DNA from: Pirellulales bacterium
GTDB lineage: Bacteria; Planctomycetota; Planctomycetia; Pirellulales; JAEUIK01
Direction of reading: 5' to 3'
Assembly: GCA_019636335.1 (NCBI GenBank)
Contig: JAHBXR010000012.1
Coordinates: 62,001 to 126,000, forward strand
DNA: 64,000 bases
This document shows positions 1 to 7,605 of the stretch, piece by piece (positions within the stretch are counted from its first letter, which is position 1; each line of letters starts with the position of its first letter). The position numbers and the translations under genes are program-made. The notes beneath the pieces were generated by a model, which had not been told where the DNA came from, searched no databases, and was given only the letters and a program-made list of their open reading frames with translations.

Positions 1-183
1 GTAAGCGGGATAGTACGAGTTAAAAGCGCCGGCCGCGTTCGAGGGGACCGTGCTGCGGCTGGCGGCCGTCGGGGCGCCCCACGGCGGAACCGTGCCTCCC
101 CAACCTTGTGCGAAGGCTGGCGCGGCCAGGCCCAGCACGCTAGCGGCGAGACACGCAATCGCGATCGGACGAGACTTCATCAT
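1..183 (-). CDS. Small exported protein, N-terminal part
   Basis: The reading frame runs off the left edge, so only the first 61 codons are visible. It opens with two methionines (ATG at 183 and 180), then a basic stretch (KSRP), a hydrophobic core (IAIACLAASVLGLA) and an AFAQ cleavage site, which is a clear Sec signal peptide. The mature start is Gly/Pro/Ala/Ser-rich with a SYYPAY segment. I do not recognise the family. It is transcribed away from the membrane-protein gene at 650. Confidence 0.6.
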   Translation of the reverse strand, partial: MMKSRPIAIACLAASVLGLAAPAFAQGWGGTVPPWGAPTAASRSTVPSNAAGAFNSYYPAY

Positions 184-649
184 CGTGGCACTTTCTGGAA
201 CGAGAGCAGGCTCGCGTTGGTTGCTTTTCGCGTCGCGCTTGGCCGCCGACACGAGGGGCGTATCGGGGGACGTTGGTAAACGCCCCAGGCTCGAGGTCGC
301 AGCGAAACGGCGTCGGCGGAGCACCCGGCAGCAGTAAGCCCTGAATACCAAGGGGGCGTGGAACATCACCACGTAACCGCGGGTTGATTACCGCGGCGGG
401 ATGCTGCCGTGCGGCTCCAGGGAAACATGGGTTACGACTGGCCGTAAAGCAAACGCAACTGTTTCATTTTTCCAACCCGATAAGGTTTCGCGCGCAAAGC
501 ACCGGGCCAGGCAGTTCTGGTCATCTCCTGCGGCGACAACGACTTGCTGTTATGATCGAGCCCGCGGCGTGCGTTGCCTTTCGACAACGCCGCACGCCTT
601 TCGTGGTCCGCCTGTGACGTGCGTAGCGATCGGAACGATTGTGCCGGCG
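184..649. other. Gene-free stretch between divergent genes
   Basis: About 470 bases separate the leftward exported protein from the rightward membrane protein at 650. Short open frames here have no start context or recognisable product. The promoters of both genes should lie here, but I see no clear box pair or repeat. Confidence 0.4.
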
Positions 650-1576
650 ATGTGGAACCCCTGGAGTAGCGCCTGCGTAACCCTGCTGAGCGCGGCACTC
701 TCGCTGGCCCTGCTCGTAGGGCGGCGCCCGTCGCTCCGCGGGACCACGCTCGTGGCCCCCTGGTGCTGGGCGATGGTGTCGCTGGCGGTATTGGCGGTCA
801 CGGAGTTGGGGCTGGCAGCCGTTTCCGGCGAGGCCGAGCCACGTTGGGCCGTCCACGTGCGATTTCTGGCGGCGGCCACGACGTTTTGTCCCGCGATGGC
901 GCTGTTGGGCGCCAAGCGTCCCCAGGATCGTGCCTGGCAGTTCATCGTGGCCTCGTTGTGGATGGTCGCGGCCTTGCCGGCCTTGCAGTCGTTGGTCTAC
1001 GCGCCGGGACGCACGCTCGATCTCGACACGACCTGGCGTTGGTTTCTCCTGCTGCTCATCGTGATTAGCGCGGCGAATGGACTGCCGACCCGCTTCTGGC
1101 CCTCTTGGTTGCTGCTGGCCGCGGCGCAAGGCTGCCTGTTCGCCTCGCAGTTGCCGCTGTCGGTATCGGCTGGGGGCGGCGGGGGAGTGGCCACGGCGCT
1201 CGTGCTGATCGTGGTAGCGACGTTGCTCGTGACGTGCGGAATCCCGCGGCGGCCCGAACCGCAGCCGCCGTTCGATCGTCAATGGTGCGACTTCCGAGAC
1301 GCGTTCGGCACGCTGTGGGGGCTGCGCATCGCCGAACGCTTCAACGCCGCGGCGACCATGTATGGCTGGCCGCGGCGACTTCGCTGGCGGGGGTTGGAAA
1401 ATTCGGCTCGAGACCAAGATCGGCCGGCCGCAGACGAGTTCACCGACGAGCAGGCGGCGTCGATGCGCCAGGTCTGGCATTCGCTCGTCTTGCGGTTCGT
1501 GTCGAATGAGTGGCTGGCCGAGCGCGGTGACGAGCCTGTGGCGGGTACCGCACCAGGGACCGGAGGAGTACACTGA
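650..1576 (+). CDS. Multi-pass membrane protein, unknown function
   Basis: The 308-residue protein has about seven hydrophobic segments in its first 210 residues, for example ACVTLLSAALSLALLVG near the start and WRWFLLLLIVISAANGL in the middle. A soluble C-terminal tail of about 100 residues follows, rich in Arg and Trp. I chose the ATG at 650; a GTG lies three codons earlier, and the frame stays open upstream to 401 without membrane-protein character. The gene lies 51 bases before the GAF/PP2C phosphatase gene on the same strand, so the two may be co-transcribed and the membrane protein could be part of that signalling unit. This is inferred from position only. No family was recognised. Confidence 0.6.
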   Translation: MWNPWSSACVTLLSAALSLALLVGRRPSLRGTTLVAPWCWAMVSLAVLAVTELGLAAVSGEAEPRWAVHVRFLAAATTFCPAMALLGAKRPQDRAWQFIVASLWMVAALPALQSLVYAPGRTLDLDTTWRWFLLLLIVISAANGLPTRFWPSWLLLAAAQGCLFASQLPLSVSAGGGGGVATALVLIVVATLLVTCGIPRRPEPQPPFDRQWCDFRDAFGTLWGLRIAERFNAAATMYGWPRRLRWRGLENSARDQDRPAADEFTDEQAASMRQVWHSLVLRFVSNEWLAERGDEPVAGTAPGTGGVH

Positions 1577-1627
1577 GCGCGATTCCAGCTCGTCCGCGGT
1601 CGCGCACGGTGAGGAGGAGCTAGACTG

Positions 1628-2932
1628 ATGGAGCCCGGCTTGCCCCCTTGTGATCTCGACTCGCTCTCCGGCGAGGAGTTGTGCGTCCGGTTGCGCGGCC
1701 TCGAGACGTTGCTCGACGTGACGCGCGCGCTGGCCGCCGAGGTAGACCTGTCGAAAATTCTGGAAACGATTGCGGCCGAGGCGTGTCAGGCCCTCGATTG
1801 CGAACGAGCCAGCGTCTACCAGTACGATCCGGCGAGCGAAGATCTCTATACGCGCGCCGTGACGGAACTCGAGATCGACGAGATTCGTCATCCGATCTCG
1901 CAAGGCATTACGGGGGACGTGGCGCGTTTGCGCTACGTGGCCAACATCAGCGATCCGGCGGGAGACCCGCGCTGGAACTCGGCCGTCGATCGTGCGACAG
2001 GTTTCCAGACGCGGAACATTCTGGCGGGGCCGCTCGTCTCGCCTCATGACGGACGCTTGTTGGGCGTCTTGCAGTTGATCAATAAACGCGGCTCGTCCTT
2101 CGCAGCATTCGATGAAGATCTGTTGCGCGCTTTCTGTCAGCATGCCTCGGCGGCGCTCGATCGCGCACGCCTGTTGGATGAGCTGCGCACACGCAGCGAG
2201 ATCGACGCTTCGCTCAGCGTGGCGCGCGATATTCAGCGCGGCTTCATGCCACGCGAGTTGCCCGAGATGCCGGGCTACGAGACGGCCACCTGGTGGTATC
2301 CGAATCAGGCCGTCGGAGGCGATTACTGCGATGTGCTGCGCCTGCGCGATGGCCGCGTGGCGCTGGTGATCGCGGACGTGAGCGGGCATGGCCTGGGGCC
2401 GAGCCTGCTGATGGCGTCGGTGCGCGCGGCGCTGCGCGCCTTGATACTCGAACATGCCGATTCGAAAGAGCTGCTCGAGTTGCTCAGCCGCGCGCTCTGC
2501 CAAGATCTGCAGGACGGCCGTTTCATCACGCTCATGTTGGCCGAACTCGACACGGCGACCCATCGCATCGAGTATGCCAATGCCGGCCATGCGCCGGTGC
2601 TGCACTTCGTTTCGTCGGCGCAACACCTGCTAGCATTGCCTGCGACCGGGCTGCCGCTGGGCGTGCTCGACGAGCCCTCGTACGAGCGCGCTCCCTGGGT
2701 ACGCATGGAAGTCGGCGACATCTTGTTTCTCTGCACCGATGGCATCGTCGAGGCAATGAACGACGACTCCGAGCCCTTCGGGCAAGGTCGCCTGGAAGAG
2801 ATTATTCGCGCGGGGGCGCAGCTTCCGATGTTGGAGCTCGTGCGCGAAGTAGGCCGGCAGGTCGAGCTGCACTACGTGGGCGAGAGCCCGCCCGACGATC
2901 TGACCATCCTCGCCACGCGCCGCAACGCGTGA
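1628..2932 (+). CDS. GAF domain plus PP2C/SpoIIE-type Ser/Thr phosphatase (RsbU-like)
   Basis: The 434-residue soluble protein has a GAF domain at about residues 25-185 and a SpoIIE/PP2C phosphatase domain at about 210-430. The phosphatase motifs are present: GGDYCD, IADVSGHG, YANAGHAP, CTDGIVEA and a final DDLTIL, which carry the metal-binding aspartates. Proteins of this build dephosphorylate anti-sigma-factor antagonists in partner-switching systems, with the GAF domain sensing a ligand or partner. No antagonist or anti-sigma kinase gene lies nearby, so the target is unknown. The ATG at 1628 follows GGAGGAGCTAG, a good ribosome binding site. Confidence 0.9.
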   Translation: MEPGLPPCDLDSLSGEELCVRLRGLETLLDVTRALAAEVDLSKILETIAAEACQALDCERASVYQYDPASEDLYTRAVTELEIDEIRHPISQGITGDVARLRYVANISDPAGDPRWNSAVDRATGFQTRNILAGPLVSPHDGRLLGVLQLINKRGSSFAAFDEDLLRAFCQHASAALDRARLLDELRTRSEIDASLSVARDIQRGFMPRELPEMPGYETATWWYPNQAVGGDYCDVLRLRDGRVALVIADVSGHGLGPSLLMASVRAALRALILEHADSKELLELLSRALCQDLQDGRFITLMLAELDTATHRIEYANAGHAPVLHFVSSAQHLLALPATGLPLGVLDEPSYERAPWVRMEVGDILFLCTDGIVEAMNDDSEPFGQGRLEEIIRAGAQLPMLELVREVGRQVELHYVGESPPDDLTILATRRNA

Positions 2933-3387
2933 GCGCGCGACGTGGCCGGGGACCGCTCGATTTTCTCTTTCGCAGGTAGAAGATTAGCGCTGCTAGCAAA
3001 TGCCTTCCGGCAGGCGTGCTGCCCAGCTTCTTTGACCAGTATCCCTGCTGGCTTCGCGCGATATTCATACTTCGTGCATCCATTCCTCTCGGCGACTGCC
3101 TAGGATGCGTGCAATCTTGGTCATCGCGTCCGTCCACGAGCGATTTCGCTTGACAATCGGGCGGCGTCAAGTCCAAGAGGGGCGAAAAAAGCCCGCAAAA
3201 TACGGCGTTTGGTGGCAGGTCGACGTTCTGCGGCACGCCAATTGCTTTCGTCGGAGCCGAGGCGATCACCGCGATCTTTTGGCGTTCCGCACGAGCACGG
3301 TTGGGGAGGAATAGATGTTGGACAACGTGAGGCCACATCCGCGTAGCTCGTGGGCAACGCTTTTCTTTTTACAGGAACGAAACGAAC
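2933..3387. other. Gene-free stretch before the HAD phosphatase gene
   Basis: About 455 bases with only shadow frames. A TTGACA hexamer at 3150-3155 has no matching -10 box at normal spacing, so I do not call a promoter. No repeat or hairpin stands out. Confidence 0.35.
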
Positions 3388-4278
3388 ATGCGACATGGAT
3401 TCTTGATCGACATGGATGGTGTCATTTACCGGGGACATGATCTGATCCCCGGTGCCGACCGCTTCATCCGCCAGCTTCATGCCAACCAGATTCCCTTCCT
3501 CTTTCTCACCAACAACAGTGCCCGCACGCGGCGCGATGTGGCGACCAAGCTGCGGCGCATGGGGATCGAAGCCGACGAGTCGCACGTCTTCACCTGTGCG
3601 ATGGCCACGGCCCGCTTTCTTGCCCGGCAAAAGCCGAACGGCACCGCCTACGTGATCGGCGAAGGTGGCCTGCTCAACGCGCTGCACGCGAATGGCTACT
3701 CGATCGTCGATCACGATCCCGACTATGTCGTCGTGGGCGAAGGTCGCAGCTTCACGTTCGACATGATCGAGGCCGCCGTGGGCATGGTGTTGCGCGGCGC
3801 GCGGCTCATCGCCACGAACATGGATCCCAACTGCCCGACAAGCACCGGGCTGCGGCCCGGTTGCGGCGCCATCGTGGCCATGCTCGAAACCGCGACCGGC
3901 ACCAAGGCCTTCAGCGTCGGCAAGCCGAGTCCGCTCATGCTCCGCGAGGCGCGGAAGGTGTTGGGCCTGGCCTCGGCCGAGACGACCGTCGTCGGCGATA
4001 CGATGGAGACCGATATTCTCGGCGGCGTGCAACTCGGCTATCGCACCGTGCTCACGCTGTCGGGCAGCACGAGCATGGAGGACCTGGCGAATTACGCCTA
4101 CCGCCCGGACGTCATTGTCGAGTCGATCGTGGAGTTGGCCGACCCGAGTTTTTTCTCCGACGATACGACGACGACGCGAACGCCGGACGATCGGCTGGCC
4201 TCGATCGAACGCGAGGAACGCACCGGCGCGATGCGTCGTCGCGAGGTGATGCGAGCGGCCGTCCGCAGCGCCGTCTAA
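3388..4278 (+). CDS. HAD-superfamily phosphatase, NagD/class IIA type
   Basis: The 296-residue soluble enzyme carries all four HAD motifs: DMDGVIYRG at residues 8-16 (nucleophile Asp), the TNN motif II near residue 43, GKPSP with the conserved Lys near residue 189, and GDTMETDI near residue 210. The large insert between motifs II and III is the class IIA cap. Members dephosphorylate small sugar or nucleoside phosphates (NagD, phosphoglycolate or p-nitrophenyl phosphatases); the substrate cannot be read from sequence. The C-terminal 50 residues are polar and Arg-rich and extend beyond the HAD fold. A strong hairpin follows the stop codon. Confidence 0.9.
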   Translation: MRHGFLIDMDGVIYRGHDLIPGADRFIRQLHANQIPFLFLTNNSARTRRDVATKLRRMGIEADESHVFTCAMATARFLARQKPNGTAYVIGEGGLLNALHANGYSIVDHDPDYVVVGEGRSFTFDMIEAAVGMVLRGARLIATNMDPNCPTSTGLRPGCGAIVAMLETATGTKAFSVGKPSPLMLREARKVLGLASAETTVVGDTMETDILGGVQLGYRTVLTLSGSTSMEDLANYAYRPDVIVESIVELADPSFFSDDTTTTRTPDDRLASIEREERTGAMRRREVMRAAVRSAV

Positions 4279-4316
4279 CGCCTTCGGTCTGCTGGACGCA
4301 CATCCCTGGCAACAAA

Positions 4317-4356
4317 AACAACACGGCCCAGACAACAATGTCTGGGCCGTGTTGTT
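4317..4356. terminator. Perfect 18-bp hairpin between convergent genes
   Basis: An 18-base arm (4317-4334) and its exact complement (4339-4356) enclose a 4-base loop, with a GGCCCAGACA core. It lies between the stop codons of the HAD gene and the leftward lipoprotein gene and is probably a bidirectional terminator. The U-tract is weak on the + strand; the rightward arm ends in GTTGTT. Confidence 0.7.
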
Positions 4357-4387
4357 GGAGGCGAGGTTATCGAACCTGCGGCAGGCA

Positions 4388-5464
4388 CTATTGAGCGGCT
4401 GGCGGCACATACACCGCCGGAGCGGCCGGCGAAGCAAGTCCCGAGTTGTCGTAGCTTGCCGGCGCCACCGCCGATCCCCCCGTCATGCCTGACTGGGCCC
4501 GCGGATAGTCGCTGGTGCTGCCCGGGCGATACGGTGTCGTCGCCGGCGGCGTCGTCGTGGTCGCAGCCGGGGCCGGGTAGCCGCCGGTCGGCGACTGGTA
4601 GGCGGGCACGCCTGCCGGCTGATAGCCGGTGGCACCGGGTTGGTAGCCAGTCACGCCCGGGGTGTAGTCGGTCGTGCCAGGCTGATAGGCCGGAGTCGTC
4701 GCCGGATAGGCCGCGGCCGTCAGTGCCGTGGCGGCCGGGTCGGTGCCGGTCGAGCCGTAGTTGTAGCTGCTGTAACGATCGCCGGTCGCTGCCGGCGGGG
4801 GACTGGCGGCGGGCATGCTCGTCGGAGCGTACATGCCGCGATTGTCGGCCACCGCGGTGTTGGGGTCGTAAGCTGTGCCCGGCGCGGCCGACGTATAGGG
4901 TGCGGCCGGCGTATAGGGTGCGGCCGGCGTCGTCGACGCGTAGGGCGCCGCGCTGTAGTCAGCAGGAGGAGCGGTGTAGCCCGTGGGACCCGCCGTGTAG
5001 CCCGTCTGCTGGGCACCGTACGCGGCGTAGGGGTCCTGCGTCGGATAACCGTTCGTCGCAGGCATGCCACCGTAGGGAGCGGCCGTGCCGGTCTGAGCGT
5101 AGTTCGGGTTGTAGGCGCCAGCCTGCGGCATGGGCATCGTCGGGGGCATCGCACCGGCCGGGTTGTACATGCCGTTGCCGGCCACGCCGTAGGCGCCCAT
5201 TTGCGTCGGGTCGGGATACGAGGTCGTCCCCGGCGGGGTCACGCCATATTGGGTCGAGGCCAATTGCACGTTGGGCGGATTCGGCGTGGCCGATTCCGAC
5301 GGCAGGGCCGGGTATTGCGAAGGGGGCGCCTGCGCGAGTTCGGTGTCTTTACTCTTGCCGAACTTCCACTTGTTCCAGGCGAGACCACCGCTGCCGCTAC
5401 GGCAGCCGGTGAGAATCGAGAGACAGGCGACGATGATCGCGATCCGTGCCACAGTAGCTCGCAT
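4388..5464 (-). CDS. Low-complexity Tyr/Pro/Ala-rich lipoprotein
   Basis: The 358-residue protein starts at the ATG at 5464 with a signal peptide ending in the lipobox LTGC, so it should be lipid-anchored. After about 70 residues it turns into degenerate repeats built on GYQPG, TGYTA, AAPYTP and YPAT units that fill the rest of the protein. There is no enzymatic motif. The composition suggests a flexible, extended envelope or surface protein. An in-frame extension to 5548 exists but would bury the signal peptide, so I rejected it. The repetitive part may vary in length between strains. Confidence 0.75.
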   Translation of the reverse strand: MRATVARIAIIVACLSILTGCRSGSGGLAWNKWKFGKSKDTELAQAPPSQYPALPSESATPNPPNVQLASTQYGVTPPGTTSYPDPTQMGAYGVAGNGMYNPAGAMPPTMPMPQAGAYNPNYAQTGTAAPYGGMPATNGYPTQDPYAAYGAQQTGYTAGPTGYTAPPADYSAAPYASTTPAAPYTPAAPYTSAAPGTAYDPNTAVADNRGMYAPTSMPAASPPPAATGDRYSSYNYGSTGTDPAATALTAAAYPATTPAYQPGTTDYTPGVTGYQPGATGYQPAGVPAYQSPTGGYPAPAATTTTPPATTPYRPGSTSDYPRAQSGMTGGSAVAPASYDNSGLASPAAPAVYVPPAAQ

Positions 5465-5803
5465 GGCAAGCGCTCCCGGCGAAATTCGAGCGATCCGCGG
5501 GGCAAACGCCGGCCGAACGGGCGTCCCTGCCCGTCTTGAAGCCGGCATCCTCGTCCCTGAGGATCGAATTTGTAATCAGAGGTGAAGCAATCGAACGGCG
5601 GTCAAAGTGCGACGACGGACCATCGCCTGCAGTTGGAATCGCGGCAGACCCTACCGTTGGTAGTGGTTATTCGGCGGGTCGTCGCCCCGAGAATCAGTAA
5701 AACCAGAAAAGTTTGCACCCAGCAGGGGCAGACCGGCCCCGGAGAGGACGGGGCGGGATTATAGAGTTGCCCGCGCGCTGGTCAACGCCAGTTCATCGCG
5801 CCC

Positions 5804-5841
5804 AAAAAAAGTGCCGCTAGCAGTGACACTGCCAGCGGCAC
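5804..5841 (-). terminator. Rho-independent terminator of sodA
   Basis: Read on the minus strand, a 14-bp stem (arms 5828-5841 and 5811-5824, one G-U pair) is followed by seven T residues (5810-5804). It begins 40 bases past the sodA stop codon. Confidence 0.85.
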
Positions 5842-5880
5842 TTGAAAGGACGCTTTCGATCGACGGACGCCGGTGCGCGA

Positions 5881-6495
5881 CTACTTCTTCTTCGCGGCGG
5901 CGTAACGGTCGGCCACGGCCGACCAGTCGATCACATTGTAGAACGCCCCGATGTAGTCGGGGCGGCGATTCTGGTAATGCAGGTAATAGGCGTGTTCCCA
6001 GACGTCGAGACCCAGGATCGGCGTGTGGCCGGTCATCAGGGGCGAGTCCTGGTTTGCCGTGCTTTCGATGATCAGCGTGCCGTCAGGCGAAACGCTGAGC
6101 CAGGCCCAGCCGCTGCCGAAGCGGGTCGCCGCCGCCTTGCTGAAGGCCTCTTTGAAGCCGGCGAAGCCCTTCAACTCCTTGTCAATCGCCTGGGCCAGGT
6201 CGCCCGTGGGCTCGCCCCCCTTGCCCTTGCCCATGATCGTCCAGAAGAGGGAGTGGTTGGCGTGCCCGCCACCGTTGTTGCGGACGGCCGTACGAATGTT
6301 CTCGGGCACCATCTCGATGTTGGCGACCAGCTTTTCGATCGATTGATTGCCGAGGTCGGTGCCTTCGATGGCGGCATTCAAGTTGTTCACGTACGCCGCG
6401 TGATGCTTGTCGTGATGGATCTCCATCGTGCGGGCGTCGATCGTCGGCTCCAAGGCATCGAACGGATAGGGCAGTGCGGGCAATGTGTAGGCCAT
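5881..6495 (-). CDS. sodA: Superoxide dismutase, Mn type
   Basis: This 204-residue enzyme converts superoxide to peroxide and oxygen. The metal ligands are visible: His in HHDKHH (near residue 27), His in [11 protein letters not shown] (near 80), and Asp and His in DVWEHAYY (near 165-170). The GGGHANHS segment and the Gln in TANQDSPL are the residue pattern of Mn-dependent rather than Fe-dependent members; cambialistic use cannot be excluded. There is no signal peptide, so it acts in the cytoplasm. Start ATG at 6495 follows AAGGGAGA. It is a single-gene unit with its own terminator. Confidence 0.95.
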   Translation of the reverse strand: MAYTLPALPYPFDALEPTIDARTMEIHHDKHHAAYVNNLNAAIEGTDLGNQSIEKLVANIEMVPENIRTAVRNNGGGHANHSLFWTIMGKGKGGEPTGDLAQAIDKELKGFAGFKEAFSKAAATRFGSGWAWLSVSPDGTLIIESTANQDSPLMTGHTPILGLDVWEHAYYLHYQNRRPDYIGAFYNVIDWSAVADRYAAAKKK

Positions 6496-6820
6496 GATGG
6501 GCTCTCCCTTTCGTCAGGCGACCTGGCGCTTCGGCCGGTCGCGAACGTTAGCCTCTCGACATCTCGCGGAGGACGCGAGCGAGGAGGCTTCGCGGGGCAA
6601 AAAACCTTCGAACGATGTCTGCACGGCCGATGACCCGAGGGCAACCATCGGGAGCCCGGCAGTCGCGGGCCGAACGCCGCGCGAGATCATTCGCCGTGCA
6701 GGCATGAATAATCGCGGGACCGCCGAGCATACACCATCGCCAGCAGAGGGGCAATTGGCCAGCGTGCGAAGTCTGCTGTGGGTGGTTCGGCGGCGGCCAA
6801 CCTTGTTTGCCGCCGACCAC
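6496..6820. other. Intergenic stretch upstream of sodA
   Basis: About 325 bases between the sodA start and the stop codon of the flagellin-like gene. It should hold the sodA promoter. I found no convincing box pair, repeat or small gene. Confidence 0.35.
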
Positions 6821-7549
6821 TTAAGCCACTGCGTTGTCGAGTCCTTCGAGCAGCGCGGCGGACGAATCGATAGCGGCGCGGGCAAAGCCGCGCACCGTGT
6901 CGGTGACGAGATCGATCCGCGCCAGGGCCTCGTCCACGATGCGAATCGCGCGCGAGGCGTTCGCGCCCAGCCCGGCGTGGGCTCCCCCCAGGGCGAGATC
7001 CGTGAGCATGCCGCTCGGTCCTCCCAGACGGCTGGCATGCATGCTGGGAATGGCGAGCGTCGCCGTGGTACTCGAGTTGACGATCCGGTCTGCGTGGTGA
7101 CCGCTCGTCGTCAGCTCGGCCGAGCCGTCGCCGTCGAGTACCCGTCGACCGTTCACGCGCAGTCCAGCGAGTCGATTGATTTCCTTGATCGCGGCGTCGA
7201 TCCGGGCTTGCTGCGCGCCGCGCTCTTGCGCGGTGAGATCTCCGTCCTCATCGTCGAGCGCCAACCGGCGAATGCTCTCCACCTGCGTATGAATCTGGTC
7301 GAGCGTGAGCTCGGCCTGGCTCACGAGCGAGTTCGCGGCCGTAACGTTCGCCAGCCGATGGCCGACGATGGCCAGTGGCGACGGCACGTCCGAGAGCGCG
7401 ACGAAACGGCGGGGATTGTCCACCGGGGTGTTGATGCTGCGCGAAGCGACCCGATGTAGTGCGTTGTCGGCGGCGGCCGTCTGGGCCTCGGCCAGTCGAT
7501 GGAGCAGAGTCCGTTCCAGGCCCGAGAGCGTCGCGCCGATACATGCCAT
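6821..7549 (-). CDS. Short flagellin-like protein
   Basis: The 242-residue protein has the helical pattern of flagellin ends without a variable central domain. The N-terminal half has NALHRVASRSINTPVDNP in the position of the flagellin 'RINSAxDDPAG' segment, then heptad-like helices (TAANSLVSQAELTLDQI) and RVNGRRVLDGD like the 'FNGxxLL' segment. The last 50 residues (ASRAIRIVDEALARIDLV) resemble the flagellin C-terminal helix. It could be a minor flagellin, a FlgL-like junction protein or a non-flagellar derivative. The frame stays open to 8494, but that part overlaps the upstream gene antisense-free only as a shadow, so I start at the ATG at 7549. No other flagellar gene lies in the window. 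Confidence 0.65.
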   Translation of the reverse strand: MACIGATLSGLERTLLHRLAEAQTAAADNALHRVASRSINTPVDNPRRFVALSDVPSPLAIVGHRLANVTAANSLVSQAELTLDQIHTQVESIRRLALDDEDGDLTAQERGAQQARIDAAIKEINRLAGLRVNGRRVLDGDGSAELTTSGHHADRIVNSSTTATLAIPSMHASRLGGPSGMLTDLALGGAHAGLGANASRAIRIVDEALARIDLVTDTVRGFARAAIDSSAALLEGLDNAVA

Positions 7550-7605
7550 GATTTCGCCTGACTGGTGTGACTGGCCCGTGGTGGGACGCGGAGGGCAGTC
7601 GATGC

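Noticed and set aside
521..2626. 701-codon open frame on the minus strand
   Set aside because: It lies antisense to the membrane protein and GAF/PP2C phosphatase genes, has Arg/Gln/His-rich shadow composition and no domain pattern.
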